Source of the DNA: Oleispira antarctica RB-8
GTDB lineage: Bacteria > Pseudomonadota > Gammaproteobacteria > Pseudomonadales > Oceanobacteraceae
Length of the DNA stretch: 64,000 nucleotides
Assembly: GCA_000967895.1 (NCBI GenBank)
Contig: FO203512.1
Coordinates: 2,379,350-2,443,349, forward strand
Direction: 5' to 3'
The translations under genes were made by a program, and so were the position numbers. This document shows positions 9,897 to 20,138 of the stretch, one piece after another; the stretch's first letter is position 1; every line of letters begins with the position of its first letter. The notes under the pieces are model-generated. The model did not search any database. It was not told where the DNA came from and saw only the letters and a list, made by a program, of their open reading frames with translations.

Positions 9897-10592
9897 CTAT
9901 TCGATCATCTGCCGTAATCCTTGTACAAATACTTCGGGCGGCTGACCACCAGAAATCATATATTTTTCATCAATAATAAACGTCGGCACCGCCGTTACGC
10001 CCATCTGGCGCCATTGCTCTTGCAGTGCTCTCACATCTCCAGCGTACACCCCATCGGCCAACAATTTGCGGGCGAAATCTGCGTCTAAACCCACCTCGCC
10101 TACAATCTGTGCCAGCACCTCATCATCATGAACATCTCGTCCTTGTGTAAAGTAAGCCGTCAGTAATGCCATTTTTAACTCGGTTTGCAGATTAGAAGAC
10201 TCTCCTGCCCAATGCAAAAGCTGATGAGCCTTGAACGTATTAAGAATTCTTTGGCCTTCCGTAAAATTAAATTCAAAGCCCAGCTTCGCACCCAATTGCG
10301 TAATATGATCTCTATTCTGCTGACTCTGTTCTGGCGTGCTGCCGTATTTTTCAGCGATATGCTCACCCAATTCCTGACCTTGCTCAGACATATTGGGATT
10401 CAACTCAAACGGCTGCCAATGAATGTCCGCTTCCAACTCCCCCTCTAATTGCTTTAGTGCCTCGTTAAGGCCTTTGTAGCCGATGACACACCATGGACAC
10501 ATGACATCTGACACGATATCGATGCGTAGCTTTTTAATGCCTGATGTTTTAATGCCTGGCTTTTCAATGTCGGAGTTAGCAGAGATAGTCAC
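9897..10592 (-). CDS. FrnE-like DsbA-family oxidoreductase
   Basis: 231 residues of the DsbA/2-hydroxychromene-2-carboxylate isomerase superfamily. A thioredoxin-fold strand carries DVMCPWCVIG, with C32 and C35 forming CPWC, followed by the helical insertion and the cis-Pro segment VTAVPTFIID. There is no signal peptide, so it is cytoplasmic, like FrnE. The start is GTG at 10592; no other start occurs before the active site. The first 20 residues contain a duplicated K-x-GIK-like stretch (KPGIKTSGIKKL). Likely role: thiol-disulfide chemistry; substrate unknown. Confidence 0.85.
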   Translation of the reverse strand: MTISANSDIEKPGIKTSGIKKLRIDIVSDVMCPWCVIGYKGLNEALKQLEGELEADIHWQPFELNPNMSEQGQELGEHIAEKYGSTPEQSQQNRDHITQLGAKLGFEFNFTEGQRILNTFKAHQLLHWAGESSNLQTELKMALLTAYFTQGRDVHDDEVLAQIVGEVGLDADFARKLLADGVYAGDVRALQEQWRQMGVTAVPTFIIDEKYMISGGQPPEVFVQGLRQMIE

Positions 10593-10806
10593 TATTAAGA
10601 ACCTATATTATTTATATACTCAGTAATTTATCTCACAATGAGCGCCATTTCACAACTGCATTGTCCTGATTAAAGCGTTACGAAATGTACTGACATTAAT
10701 ACAACTGAATACCGCTTATTCACACTATTTATTAGCACTATTAATTAGCACTATTTAAGAATATTTTCTCGCTCCCTATTGTTTTGGACTACGCTTCCTA
10801 GTGAGG

Positions 10807-10825
10807 CAGTCTAAAAAGTAGACTG
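10807..10825. promoter_or_regulatory. Inverted repeat upstream of the histidine kinase gene
   Basis: Perfect 7-bp inverted repeat CAGTCTA/TAGACTG with a 5-base spacer, 47 bp before the kinase ATG. It could be an operator or a leader hairpin. The surrounding 279-bp gap also holds two AATTAGCACTATT-like repeats near 10730-10755; nothing else was recognised. Confidence 0.35.
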
Positions 10826-10871
10826 TCGCAAAATAGACAAAAGTGTCGCATTCATATCGGAATAGCCTTTC

Positions 10872-12992
10872 ATGAACATTGATCTAATGATTCTGGATAA
10901 CAATCCCGTTTCAAGAAACTGCATTAGCGAAAAAATCCGTGCCATTAATAATATTGATGGCAAAGCTGATCATGATCGTGTCAATGATAATAACCCTCCT
11001 CAATCAATGTCGGCCAACAAACCAATCACCTTATCTATATACGACACCGATAACTTCCGCGATGCCGTCAATACCATCAATCGTCTAAAAATTGATATAG
11101 TCATCATAAACATCTCATCCATTGATATCGATAAATACAAAGAGGACTGTAAACAACTAAGAAGCATTTACTCTTTTTCTCCTATTGTTGCCCTATCAAA
11201 TTCCGCTAAAGCACACGATTTAGAATATTTTGATTACATAGGGTTTGATGATGTTTTAGACATAGCAATCATCACCCCCAACATATTATGGAGGGTGATC
11301 ACATCGGCTATTCAGAGGTCAAAAAATTATCATTCATTCCATACATCTAACCAAAGGAAACTAATCAGCAATAGCTTATTAAAACTTTTATTAGATAAAA
11401 AAAGCCTTATCAACGTGGCTGAGTCCTCTTGCCAGATAATAAATGCTAAAAACTCAAGCTCTAACTACAATTCTGCCAGCATTTATACGGTTCATGACGA
11501 CAAGGTTGAATGCATTGCTCACTCTGGGGTAAAAGATTCTGAAGATACCGTCTTCGAATTTCAAAAGAAAATATATTCATTAAAACATTCTGGCGAGTTT
11601 ACTGATGACTTCAAATATATTAGAAGAGATCTTGATAATAGAACAAGGTTCACTATCCCACTAAAAAATAAAAATACCATTTTCGCATTTTTAAAAATAG
11701 AAACCGAGCATGGCATTGTTCATCCATCAGAAGAACTTCGCTATTATAAAGACATGTCAAAAACGCTGTCCGACATTTTTATTTTAGCTCAAGAACGGGA
11801 GCGTTTTGAGCAAGTCTATCGACAAAACATTCGTCTTATTAATGAAATGAGTTCAGCAGCCATTGGGATTGATAAATTCGACTCAGTCACCCATTGGAAT
11901 CATCAAGCTGAAATTTACTTTGGTATTAGCAGTGCTGATGCCATTGGTAAAAGACTATTCGGATTAAAAATAGAATGTGATTGGCCTGTTTTAATTTCAA
12001 AGTTATACGATAGTTTAAATGACAATGTAACTTCCGATAGATTTGATATCAGTTATAAAAAAAATGGCTCAGAAGAAGATCGAATCCTATCTATTGCTAT
12101 CACGCCGTTCTCCGAATCCAATGGTTCATTCACGGGCTACTTACTATTAATAGATGATATTACTGAGAAGAAACACTTAGAGAAAAGGCATCAGCAATCG
12201 ATGTACCTAGAATCGATTGGTCAATTATCGGCAGGTATAGCACACGAAATAAATACACCCATGCAATACATCAGTGACAACTTGAGTTTCCTAAGAGATT
12301 CTTTTAATGATACTGCTAGAGCGTTGAAAGATATTAAAAAATCCCTATTAAGTAAAACTTTGGATGAAGATAAACTCAATGCTATTTTCGAAAAAGCTGA
12401 TTTTGAATACCTTAGCGAAGAACTTCCGTTAGCGTTTAGTCAAACAACCGAAGGGGTTAATAGAGTTTGTACTATCGTAAAAGCAATGAAGGAATACTCT
12501 CATCCAAATTCAGAAGAAAAAGTCGCGACCAATATCAATAGTTGCATTGAAAGTACCATCATTATCTCTAAACATACCTGGAAATATCATTCAGATATGG
12601 AAGTCAACTTAGACCCTGATTTGAAAGATGTCATGTGCCACCCAGGGCCCTTTAACGAAGTCATTTTGAACATCATTGTCAACGCAGCCGATGCCATCAA
12701 AGACCGTATTGGAAAAGATGCTTCGATAGAGAAAGGGAAAATAAAAATACAAACACTGGGCAAAGAAGATTTCGCTGAGATTAGAATTTCTGATACTGGT
12801 GGAGGCATCCCACAATCGATTCAGGAAAAGATATTTGATCCATTCTTCACCACCAAAGCCATCGGAAAAGGGACAGGACAAGGACTCGCACTTTCTTACA
12901 GCATTATAAAAGAACGCCACAAGGGTGAGTTAAGTTTCGAAACGGTTCCTGGTGAAAGCACCACTTTTATTTTGCAACTCCCCTATAAATAA
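10872..12992 (+). CDS. Sensor histidine kinase with receiver-like N-terminus, GAF and PAS domains
   Basis: 706 residues, no membrane segments. In order: a receiver-like domain (about 1-155) that seems degenerate, since the expected phospho-Asp region reads IVIINISSIDID; a GAF-like domain (about 165-305); a PAS domain (about 320-435, MSSAAIGIDKFDSVTHWNHQ); the dimerisation helix with phospho-acceptor H458 (SAGIAHEINTPM); and a HATPase domain with N box (NIIVNAADAI), G1 (DTGGGIP) and G2 (GTGQGLALS). It should be an active cytoplasmic kinase. The response regulator gene follows after 21 bp, so the two form a pair. The signal is unknown. Confidence 0.88.
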   Translation: MNIDLMILDNNPVSRNCISEKIRAINNIDGKADHDRVNDNNPPQSMSANKPITLSIYDTDNFRDAVNTINRLKIDIVIINISSIDIDKYKEDCKQLRSIYSFSPIVALSNSAKAHDLEYFDYIGFDDVLDIAIITPNILWRVITSAIQRSKNYHSFHTSNQRKLISNSLLKLLLDKKSLINVAESSCQIINAKNSSSNYNSASIYTVHDDKVECIAHSGVKDSEDTVFEFQKKIYSLKHSGEFTDDFKYIRRDLDNRTRFTIPLKNKNTIFAFLKIETEHGIVHPSEELRYYKDMSKTLSDIFILAQERERFEQVYRQNIRLINEMSSAAIGIDKFDSVTHWNHQAEIYFGISSADAIGKRLFGLKIECDWPVLISKLYDSLNDNVTSDRFDISYKKNGSEEDRILSIAITPFSESNGSFTGYLLLIDDITEKKHLEKRHQQSMYLESIGQLSAGIAHEINTPMQYISDNLSFLRDSFNDTARALKDIKKSLLSKTLDEDKLNAIFEKADFEYLSEELPLAFSQTTEGVNRVCTIVKAMKEYSHPNSEEKVATNINSCIESTIIISKHTWKYHSDMEVNLDPDLKDVMCHPGPFNEVILNIIVNAADAIKDRIGKDASIEKGKIKIQTLGKEDFAEIRISDTGGGIPQSIQEKIFDPFFTTKAIGKGTGQGLALSYSIIKERHKGELSFETVPGESTTFILQLPYK

Positions 12993-13013
12993 CGTAACGA
13001 CAAGGAAAGTGCC

Positions 13014-14153
13014 GTGAGTATTCCAGAAAAAATATTATTTGTTGATGACGAACCTGATATTCTAAGTTCCTTTAAACGACAGTTTAGAAAAAAGGCTCAT
13101 ATATCAACCGCTACCAGCGGCCAAGAAGCATTGGCGTTAATTGATAGCGAAGACGAGTTTGCCGTCATCGTGTCTGATATGCGCATGCCTAGCATGGATG
13201 GTGCTGAATTTTTAGAAAAAGCTAAGAGAAAATCTCCTAATAGCATTAGAATATTATTAACGGGCCAAACCGATCTAAACTCAGCGATCGCCGCCATCAA
13301 CAAGGGACAAATATTTAGTTTTTTAAGCAAGCCATGTCCGCCAGAGGTACTACAAGATACCTTAAAAAGTGCTATCCGCCAGTATCGGCTAATCAATAGC
13401 GAAAAAGATTTATTACAAAATACCGTAAAGGGATCCATCGAGCTACTGAGCGAGTTGTTGGCTATGGTAAAGCCCAATGTTTTTAGTAACTTTAATCGTA
13501 TAAAAAAATACATCCGTCACATGGCACTTGAACTTGGCGAAGTAGATACTTGGGATTTTGAAGTTGCCTGCATGCTGTACAGTTTAGGCTACCTTACCCT
13601 GCCGGAAGAGCTGATAGAAAAAGCATTGAATCCCAATAGTGAACTAACGTCGCATGAAAAATTGGTACTGCAAGATATTCCCTTAATCAGCAGTAAATTG
13701 ATCAATCATATTCCCCGTTTAGAAAGCATTGCCGAAATGGTCAGATTATCCGATAAGGTAAATCATTTAATTCATAAAGATGCCGGAGCTATTGAGGGCA
13801 GAATATTGTTGGGCGCAGACATGCTAAAAATAGCACTGCATTTCGACCATCTGTTAGAGTCGGGACACAACCACAAATCGGCCATTGATCTATTAAGAAA
13901 AGATGAGGATGTGAATCAAGAGTTGGTCGAAAAACTATCCAGTATTCAAATCGGCCATGAAGATAATATGATTACCGTCAACGTCGATAATTTATTACCC
14001 GGCATGGTATTGCAGGAGGCTATGATAACCGACAATAACTCAACGTTGCTGGCCAAAGGCACAGAGCTTACCGAAGCGTTATTGGTTAGAATTAAGCTGT
14101 ATACCAAAAACCAAAAGATTAGCCGTCCGATTCAAATTATCGCGTCAGATTAA
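13014..14153 (+). CDS. Response regulator with degenerate HD-type output domain
   Basis: 379 residues from a GTG start; the preceding AAGGAAAG is a good Shine-Dalgarno. The receiver domain (1-120) is complete: acidic DDE at 11-13, phospho-acceptor D55 (VSDMRMPS), the T/S at GQTDLNS and the lysine in LSKPC. The C-terminal part resembles an HD-GYP phosphodiesterase (VACMLYSLGYLTLPEELIEK against the usual LHDIGKIGIPD), but the metal-binding HD is replaced by YS and the HHE and GYP segments are missing. It is probably catalytically inactive and acts by binding. It overlaps the convergent norD 3' end by 17 bp. Confidence 0.82.
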   Translation: MSIPEKILFVDDEPDILSSFKRQFRKKAHISTATSGQEALALIDSEDEFAVIVSDMRMPSMDGAEFLEKAKRKSPNSIRILLTGQTDLNSAIAAINKGQIFSFLSKPCPPEVLQDTLKSAIRQYRLINSEKDLLQNTVKGSIELLSELLAMVKPNVFSNFNRIKKYIRHMALELGEVDTWDFEVACMLYSLGYLTLPEELIEKALNPNSELTSHEKLVLQDIPLISSKLINHIPRLESIAEMVRLSDKVNHLIHKDAGAIEGRILLGADMLKIALHFDHLLESGHNHKSAIDLLRKDEDVNQELVEKLSSIQIGHEDNMITVNVDNLLPGMVLQEAMITDNNSTLLAKGTELTEALLVRIKLYTKNQKISRPIQIIASD

Positions 14154-16026
14154 CATACAGACGCGGTAATTCTTTGGGCAGTTGAGCAGGATCTTTAATC
14201 ACGACAAAACCATTTTTACCAAAGAGATGAGGCAAATATTCATCGGCTTCTTCATCAATGGTCACACAAAAAGGCTGTAATCCCGCTTGCCTGGCTTCGA
14301 TAATTGCCATGCGCGTATCTTCTACGCCATAACGGCCTTCGTACAAATCCAAATCGTTTGGTTTACCATCAGTAATAATCATCAGCACGCGCTGCTGACT
14401 TTTCTCCGCCGAGAGAATTTTAATAGACTGACGAATCGCAGCGCCCATACGAGTATAATAACCGGGCTTTAAATTTTGTATGCGCCCTCGAATATTAGCG
14501 CTGTAGCGTTCGTTAAAGTTTTTAATCATATTAAAGCGCACATGCTCACGCTTTAACGAAGAAAACCCATACACCGAAAACCGATCTCCGGTCGCCGCCA
14601 AGGCTTCACACAATAACTGCAAACTGTCTTGCACCACATCGATAACGCGTTGCTTATTATTGATATACGCATCGGTCGATAGTGATAGATCGGCCAAAAT
14701 CAAACAGGATAAGTCTCGCGTTTGATTATTAAAAGAACGATAAAAACCTTGCTCACCGCCACTCACACTTGAGCCACCAATGCCGGCTTTTGTATCCGCC
14801 ATAAAATGCATCCAGCTGTCTAAATCCAACTCATCACCATCTTGCTGGCGATTCAACCACTGACGAACCGGTTTTAAACCTGAAAACTGTCGACGTAACT
14901 TGGCGGCGTCGGCAACTAAATGAGCGGGCAACATACCATAAGTTGGGGCAGTAGATTCTTCACCCAAACCCAGAAGCTCAACTTCAGTTTTATCCAATTC
15001 ATTAATCATCGGCTGCAAACAACAAAAATCTTGCTGATAACCTTGCTTACGATAATCCCACTCAGGTAATAAAATACCATCACCTAAACGTAAGTCATCA
15101 TGCTCACTAGACGGTAAATCCAAGTCAAACTTAATACTCGAAGACGCCGCTTGTCGGTTTTTAGAAACACTGATCACATCAAGATCATCAGCAACACTTT
15201 CAGCATCTTCTTCATCAGTATCATCCCCTGCTCGATCTACAGGTACGAATTCGCTGAAGCTGAATAAGTTCTCTAAACGAAAAACCATTAATCCCGTATT
15301 TTTTTCGTAATTCTCAACTCGTTCGGCTTTTTTTCGCTTACCTTTCTTCTTATTACTCGCCCCTTTTGAATGTTCATCAGCGTCGCCTACCGACTGTTCG
15401 CCTGCTTCACAGACACTCATATTACCCGGATATAACCATAGATAAACAGGACAAGGCGCAAACTCAGCGCTGGGAAATACATCAATACTACCGGGTTTTA
15501 ATAAAGCCTGACGGATAGCACATTCTTGTTCACCCGCCGCAGGAGTTAAACTATCAATCGTCGGACGAATGATAATAAATGCATCTACCAATTGTTTATA
15601 AATCGATGCCATGCCGGGATAAGTAGCTAAGACTTTAAGTGTGAGAGCTTGATTATCAACGAACCAATTATTAAACCCGTCAGCCTGTTGCGCCGCCAAT
15701 GCGACTAGCCAAAGGTAAAGATATTTGTTGAGTGTCGCCGTCGGGAAAAGGCTTAATTCTTCGGGTAAATGCAGGGCTTCTTGATCGCGCCAAGCCAGTT
15801 CAACTTGCTCATGAGTACCGGCAATTTTTTGTAAAAAACTACGGCGCATATAATAATCTCGCGGTGTGGCAGCATCAATGCGCAAACCTGCCTCCCCCCC
15901 TAGCGCACGAAACAATACACCAATTTCAAAACCTTGATCTTGCAATCGTACCGTCGCATTCTTATGGTCTGTCGAAGCCTTGCCGGTAATATACTCGTGC
16001 CACTTTAAGCCTACATACTCTTCCAC
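14137..16026 (-). CDS. norD: Nitric oxide reductase activation protein NorD
   Basis: 629 residues; the von Willebrand factor A-type partner needed for maturation of cNOR, probably inserting non-haem iron with the AAA+ protein NorQ. The C-terminal VWA domain has the metal site ADLSLST (DxSxS), TRMGAAIR and ITDGKPND motifs. The middle is acidic and low in complexity (around 205-280). The start is GTG at 16026 with AGGATCAG upstream, 13 bp after the ferredoxin-like gene. NorQ, its usual partner, is not in this cluster. Confidence 0.92.
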   Translation of the reverse strand: MEEYVGLKWHEYITGKASTDHKNATVRLQDQGFEIGVLFRALGGEAGLRIDAATPRDYYMRRSFLQKIAGTHEQVELAWRDQEALHLPEELSLFPTATLNKYLYLWLVALAAQQADGFNNWFVDNQALTLKVLATYPGMASIYKQLVDAFIIIRPTIDSLTPAAGEQECAIRQALLKPGSIDVFPSAEFAPCPVYLWLYPGNMSVCEAGEQSVGDADEHSKGASNKKKGKRKKAERVENYEKNTGLMVFRLENLFSFSEFVPVDRAGDDTDEEDAESVADDLDVISVSKNRQAASSSIKFDLDLPSSEHDDLRLGDGILLPEWDYRKQGYQQDFCCLQPMINELDKTEVELLGLGEESTAPTYGMLPAHLVADAAKLRRQFSGLKPVRQWLNRQQDGDELDLDSWMHFMADTKAGIGGSSVSGGEQGFYRSFNNQTRDLSCLILADLSLSTDAYINNKQRVIDVVQDSLQLLCEALAATGDRFSVYGFSSLKREHVRFNMIKNFNERYSANIRGRIQNLKPGYYTRMGAAIRQSIKILSAEKSQQRVLMIITDGKPNDLDLYEGRYGVEDTRMAIIEARQAGLQPFCVTIDEEADEYLPHLFGKNGFVVIKDPAQLPKELPRLYVNLTR

Positions 16027-16039
16027 GATCTGATCCTAA

Positions 16040-16981
16040 CTAAGATTTCTTAGACTCATTGTGCATTTTTTTTACTTCAATTGTTTTGACGGGTATCAAG
16101 GAGCTGTGTCTTGATGTTTCCCCTTCACTCCAATCCAACAAGGTTCCCTCAGGATTATCCTTCTGCACTTCTTGGCACGCACTAATGCATTGGGCGCATT
16201 GCGTACAGGTAAACTTCGCACGTTTAAAACTTCTCACAGGCAAACGCATGGGGCAAGCAGTCTCGCAATTTTTATCGCAGCTTTGGCAAGCCTTAGCGCG
16301 ATCACGATCAAACTTTACCAGCATAGCCTTGCTGTTCATCATCCAGAACAGGCTTTGCATTACCCCAAACGCACAACCGTACTTACAAAATAAGTGACGA
16401 GCCAATACAAAATCGATGGTAAATACCACGGTCGCGACGATCAAAAATATTGTGGGGTATAAACCCATTTCAAAATTCATTAAATTGGTATACAAGGGAA
16501 TAGGCGGTAATAAATACGACAACAAACCCAGCGCCCATAAAAAAGCGATGGTCATAGAAATAGCAACAATAATCACCCAATCGATCACCTTTCCTCTTTT
16601 CCCTTCGCGTGCTTTCTCCCAAATCGTCACACGCCCCGTACGACGATCCATTAAATCATTGACATATTCTACAACCGAAAAGTGTGGGCATAACCAACCA
16701 CAATACAAACGCCCCCACTTATAAAAAATATAAATTCCAATCGCGACTGTCAAAATAATCGGCAAAATAAAATACCCTAAAATACGCAGTCCGGCATCCC
16801 AATGGTCACTGGCAAGAATCCATTCCGTTGTCATGCCAAACGATAAGACTTGATTGAATACAATAAAGTTAGTCGTCGTTAAGTCAAAACGAAAAACATT
16901 TAACACTGGCGCTAATAAAAACAATAAGAAGAACAGGCTTCTCACAATTAAACGCATTCGTTGCAATTTATTTTCTGTCAC
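16040..16981 (-). CDS. Membrane polyferredoxin (CcoG/NapH-like) in the nor cluster
   Basis: About 313 residues from GTG 16981, chosen because AGGTGG lies just before it; an upstream TTG at 16999 is possible. About five transmembrane segments, the CcoG/NapH/NosR-type motif GRLYCGWLCPHF after the second or third, and a C-terminal bacterial ferredoxin with two [4Fe-4S] motifs (CQSCDKNCETACP and CTQCAQCISACQ). Proteins of this family move electrons or assist metal delivery (CcoG reduces copper for cbb3 oxidase). Its place between norB and norD, where norQ is usually found, suggests a role in NOR maturation or electron supply. Confidence 0.82.
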   Translation of the reverse strand: MTENKLQRMRLIVRSLFFLLFLLAPVLNVFRFDLTTTNFIVFNQVLSFGMTTEWILASDHWDAGLRILGYFILPIILTVAIGIYIFYKWGRLYCGWLCPHFSVVEYVNDLMDRRTGRVTIWEKAREGKRGKVIDWVIIVAISMTIAFLWALGLLSYLLPPIPLYTNLMNFEMGLYPTIFLIVATVVFTIDFVLARHLFCKYGCAFGVMQSLFWMMNSKAMLVKFDRDRAKACQSCDKNCETACPMRLPVRSFKRAKFTCTQCAQCISACQEVQKDNPEGTLLDWSEGETSRHSSLIPVKTIEVKKMHNESKKS

Positions 16982-17035
16982 CTTGCCACCTACTCTCAAG
17001 CTACTCTAAACCCACTTTCGATCTTGCTTACAACC

Positions 17036-17075
17036 AAAAAAAATAGCCAGGCCAGTTTGCACTGACCTAGCTATT
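17036..17075 (-). terminator. norB: Rho-independent terminator after norB
   Basis: On the minus strand: 14-bp stem AATAGCTAGGTCAG (17075-17062) pairing with 17055-17042 (two G-T pairs), a 6-base loop, then an 8-T run ending at 17036. It is the strongest terminator in the window and separates norCB from the downstream ferredoxin-norD genes. Confidence 0.85.
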
Positions 17076-17087
17076 CCTTGCTTGGTA

Positions 17088-17114
17088 ACTCGTTATTCAT
17101 GAAGAATAACGAGT
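17088..17114. terminator. Second hairpin between norB and its terminator
   Basis: Perfect 11-bp inverted repeat ACTCGTTATTC/GAATAACGAGT around a 5-base loop, just after the norB stop. No T run follows. It may protect the 3' end of the norCB transcript or assist termination. Confidence 0.45.
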
Positions 17115-17143
17115 CAGTCAGCACACTCTAAAACGCATACTAC

Positions 17144-18989
<1,846 letters not shown>

Positions 18990-19029
18990 GGCTCTCTCTC
19001 CTCGACTAGTTATAGTTTGTACAGAGTGC

Positions 19030-19070
19030 AGAATACTCTTTACAGTTCTTGAAATAATGATTCAAATCAA
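19030..19070 (-). promoter_or_regulatory. norC: FNR/DNR-type anaerobic promoter of norCB
   Basis: Read on the minus strand, 19070-19057 is TTGATTTGAATCAT, a 9/10 match to TTGAT-N4-ATCAA. A -10 box TATTCT lies at 19035-19030. The site centre falls about 40-41 bp before the start predicted from that -10, the spacing of a class II FNR/CRP-type activator, and leaves a leader of about 33 nt before norC. Whether FNR, DNR or NNR binds cannot be told. Confidence 0.75.
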
Positions 19071-19170
19071 TACAAAACTAGTAATCCGCAGCGTAACGGT
19101 AGGATATGTAAATAAACGTGCAGCCAATTGATTTAGGTCGGTTTTTTAGGCGTTCGCTTGGCCACGGCAC

Positions 19171-19200
19171 AGGCAAGGATAGGCAGGGATAGGCAGGGAT
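19171..19200 (+). repeat. Three 10-bp tandem repeats
   Basis: AGGCAAGGAT followed by two copies of AGGCAGGGAT, in the noncoding region between norC and the next gene. Function unknown; probably slippage. Confidence 0.8.
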
Positions 19201-19235
19201 AGAAAGTACAGCGGATTGTCAGTATAAGTTTTCGA

Positions 19236-19262
19236 ATAATACTCTTGCAGCAAGAGTATTAT
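19236..19262. terminator. Hairpin downstream of the unknown exported protein gene
   Basis: Perfect 12-bp inverted repeat (19236-19247 ATAATACTCTTG; 19251-19262) with a 3-base loop, 21 bp after the stop at 19283. No clear T run. Confidence 0.55.
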
Positions 19263-19282
19263 CTTAGAGGCTAAAAATTCGA

Positions 19283-19984
19283 TTAAGGAAAAGACACTAA
19301 GTGCTCACCGATATCTTCCCTTATTTTCTCATAACCATGAATGACAACATAAGGCGCGATGCGGGTTTCGTATGTTAATAATACCCGCTTAACAAAACCC
19401 CATTTTTTAGCAACGCGTTTCAAGGCATCATCTTGCGGATTTAGCAGGATTAACATATTAGAGACTTCTAAAATTTCAGCCTCTATATCAATCGATTCCG
19501 CCGAGACCCCAAGGCCACCAAGAACATTGGTTAAAGACATATATGCGGTTAATATTTTTTCCATGCGTAATAAAAGTAAACGCACGTAGTACTTTGATTT
19601 AGGATCAGCTGATTGCTTATTTTCCTGATGTTCTTTTAGTTCATTATTAAGCGCTTGTTGAAGCTCTATATTTTTGAGGTTCCAATTGCCCTGCAAATTG
19701 ATATTTCGAGAAGCACCTATACCTTCAAATCCTCGATTAACCTGCTCGATGAATATACGCCAGCGTTGCAACAACTCAGGTTTATCACTTAATAAGACAT
19801 CATAATTTGCAGATTTTTCGGCAATTGCAAGAATAGGCTTCTTATATCGCTCATCACCATCAAAGAAAAGATAGGCACGATAATAGCTCGACATCTGATT
19901 GATAGAGATTTCCAAATCGATGAAGTCTTCTGCCGTGGACAGCGAACTAGATAGAAACAGTACAATGCTGAAGAGGAATCTCAT
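19283..19984 (-). CDS. Hypothetical exported protein
   Basis: 233 residues that I do not recognise. The first ~18 residues form a Sec signal peptide (MRFLFSIVLFLSSSLSTAED), so the protein is probably periplasmic. The rest is soluble, mixed and mostly helical (for example NIELQQALNNELKEHQEN and YYVRLLLLRMEKIL), with no cysteines or catalytic motif seen. It looks like a helical-bundle protein of the pilus/haem-binding style, but nothing specific supports that. It is monocistronic, between the nor promoter region and the ThDP enzyme. Confidence 0.7.
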   Translation of the reverse strand: MRFLFSIVLFLSSSLSTAEDFIDLEISINQMSSYYRAYLFFDGDERYKKPILAIAEKSANYDVLLSDKPELLQRWRIFIEQVNRGFEGIGASRNINLQGNWNLKNIELQQALNNELKEHQENKQSADPKSKYYVRLLLLRMEKILTAYMSLTNVLGGLGVSAESIDIEAEILEVSNMLILLNPQDDALKRVAKKWGFVKRVLLTYETRIAPYVVIHGYEKIREDIGEHLVSFP

Positions 19985-20138
19985 TAAATGCTCACTATTA
20001 TTTTTAACAGGCGTTTATCTTAGAAAGGATAGCGTCAAAATAATATAAAATAACCAAAAACTTACAATATACTTACATAAGTAACACGTTTAACCTGACA
20101 AACCACGACCGATCTGCTGCAACTAGTGGTTAAGGTCG

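Noticed and set aside
17088-17114. Hairpin as the main norB terminator
   Set aside because: It has no T run, while the next hairpin at 17036-17075 has an 8-T run.
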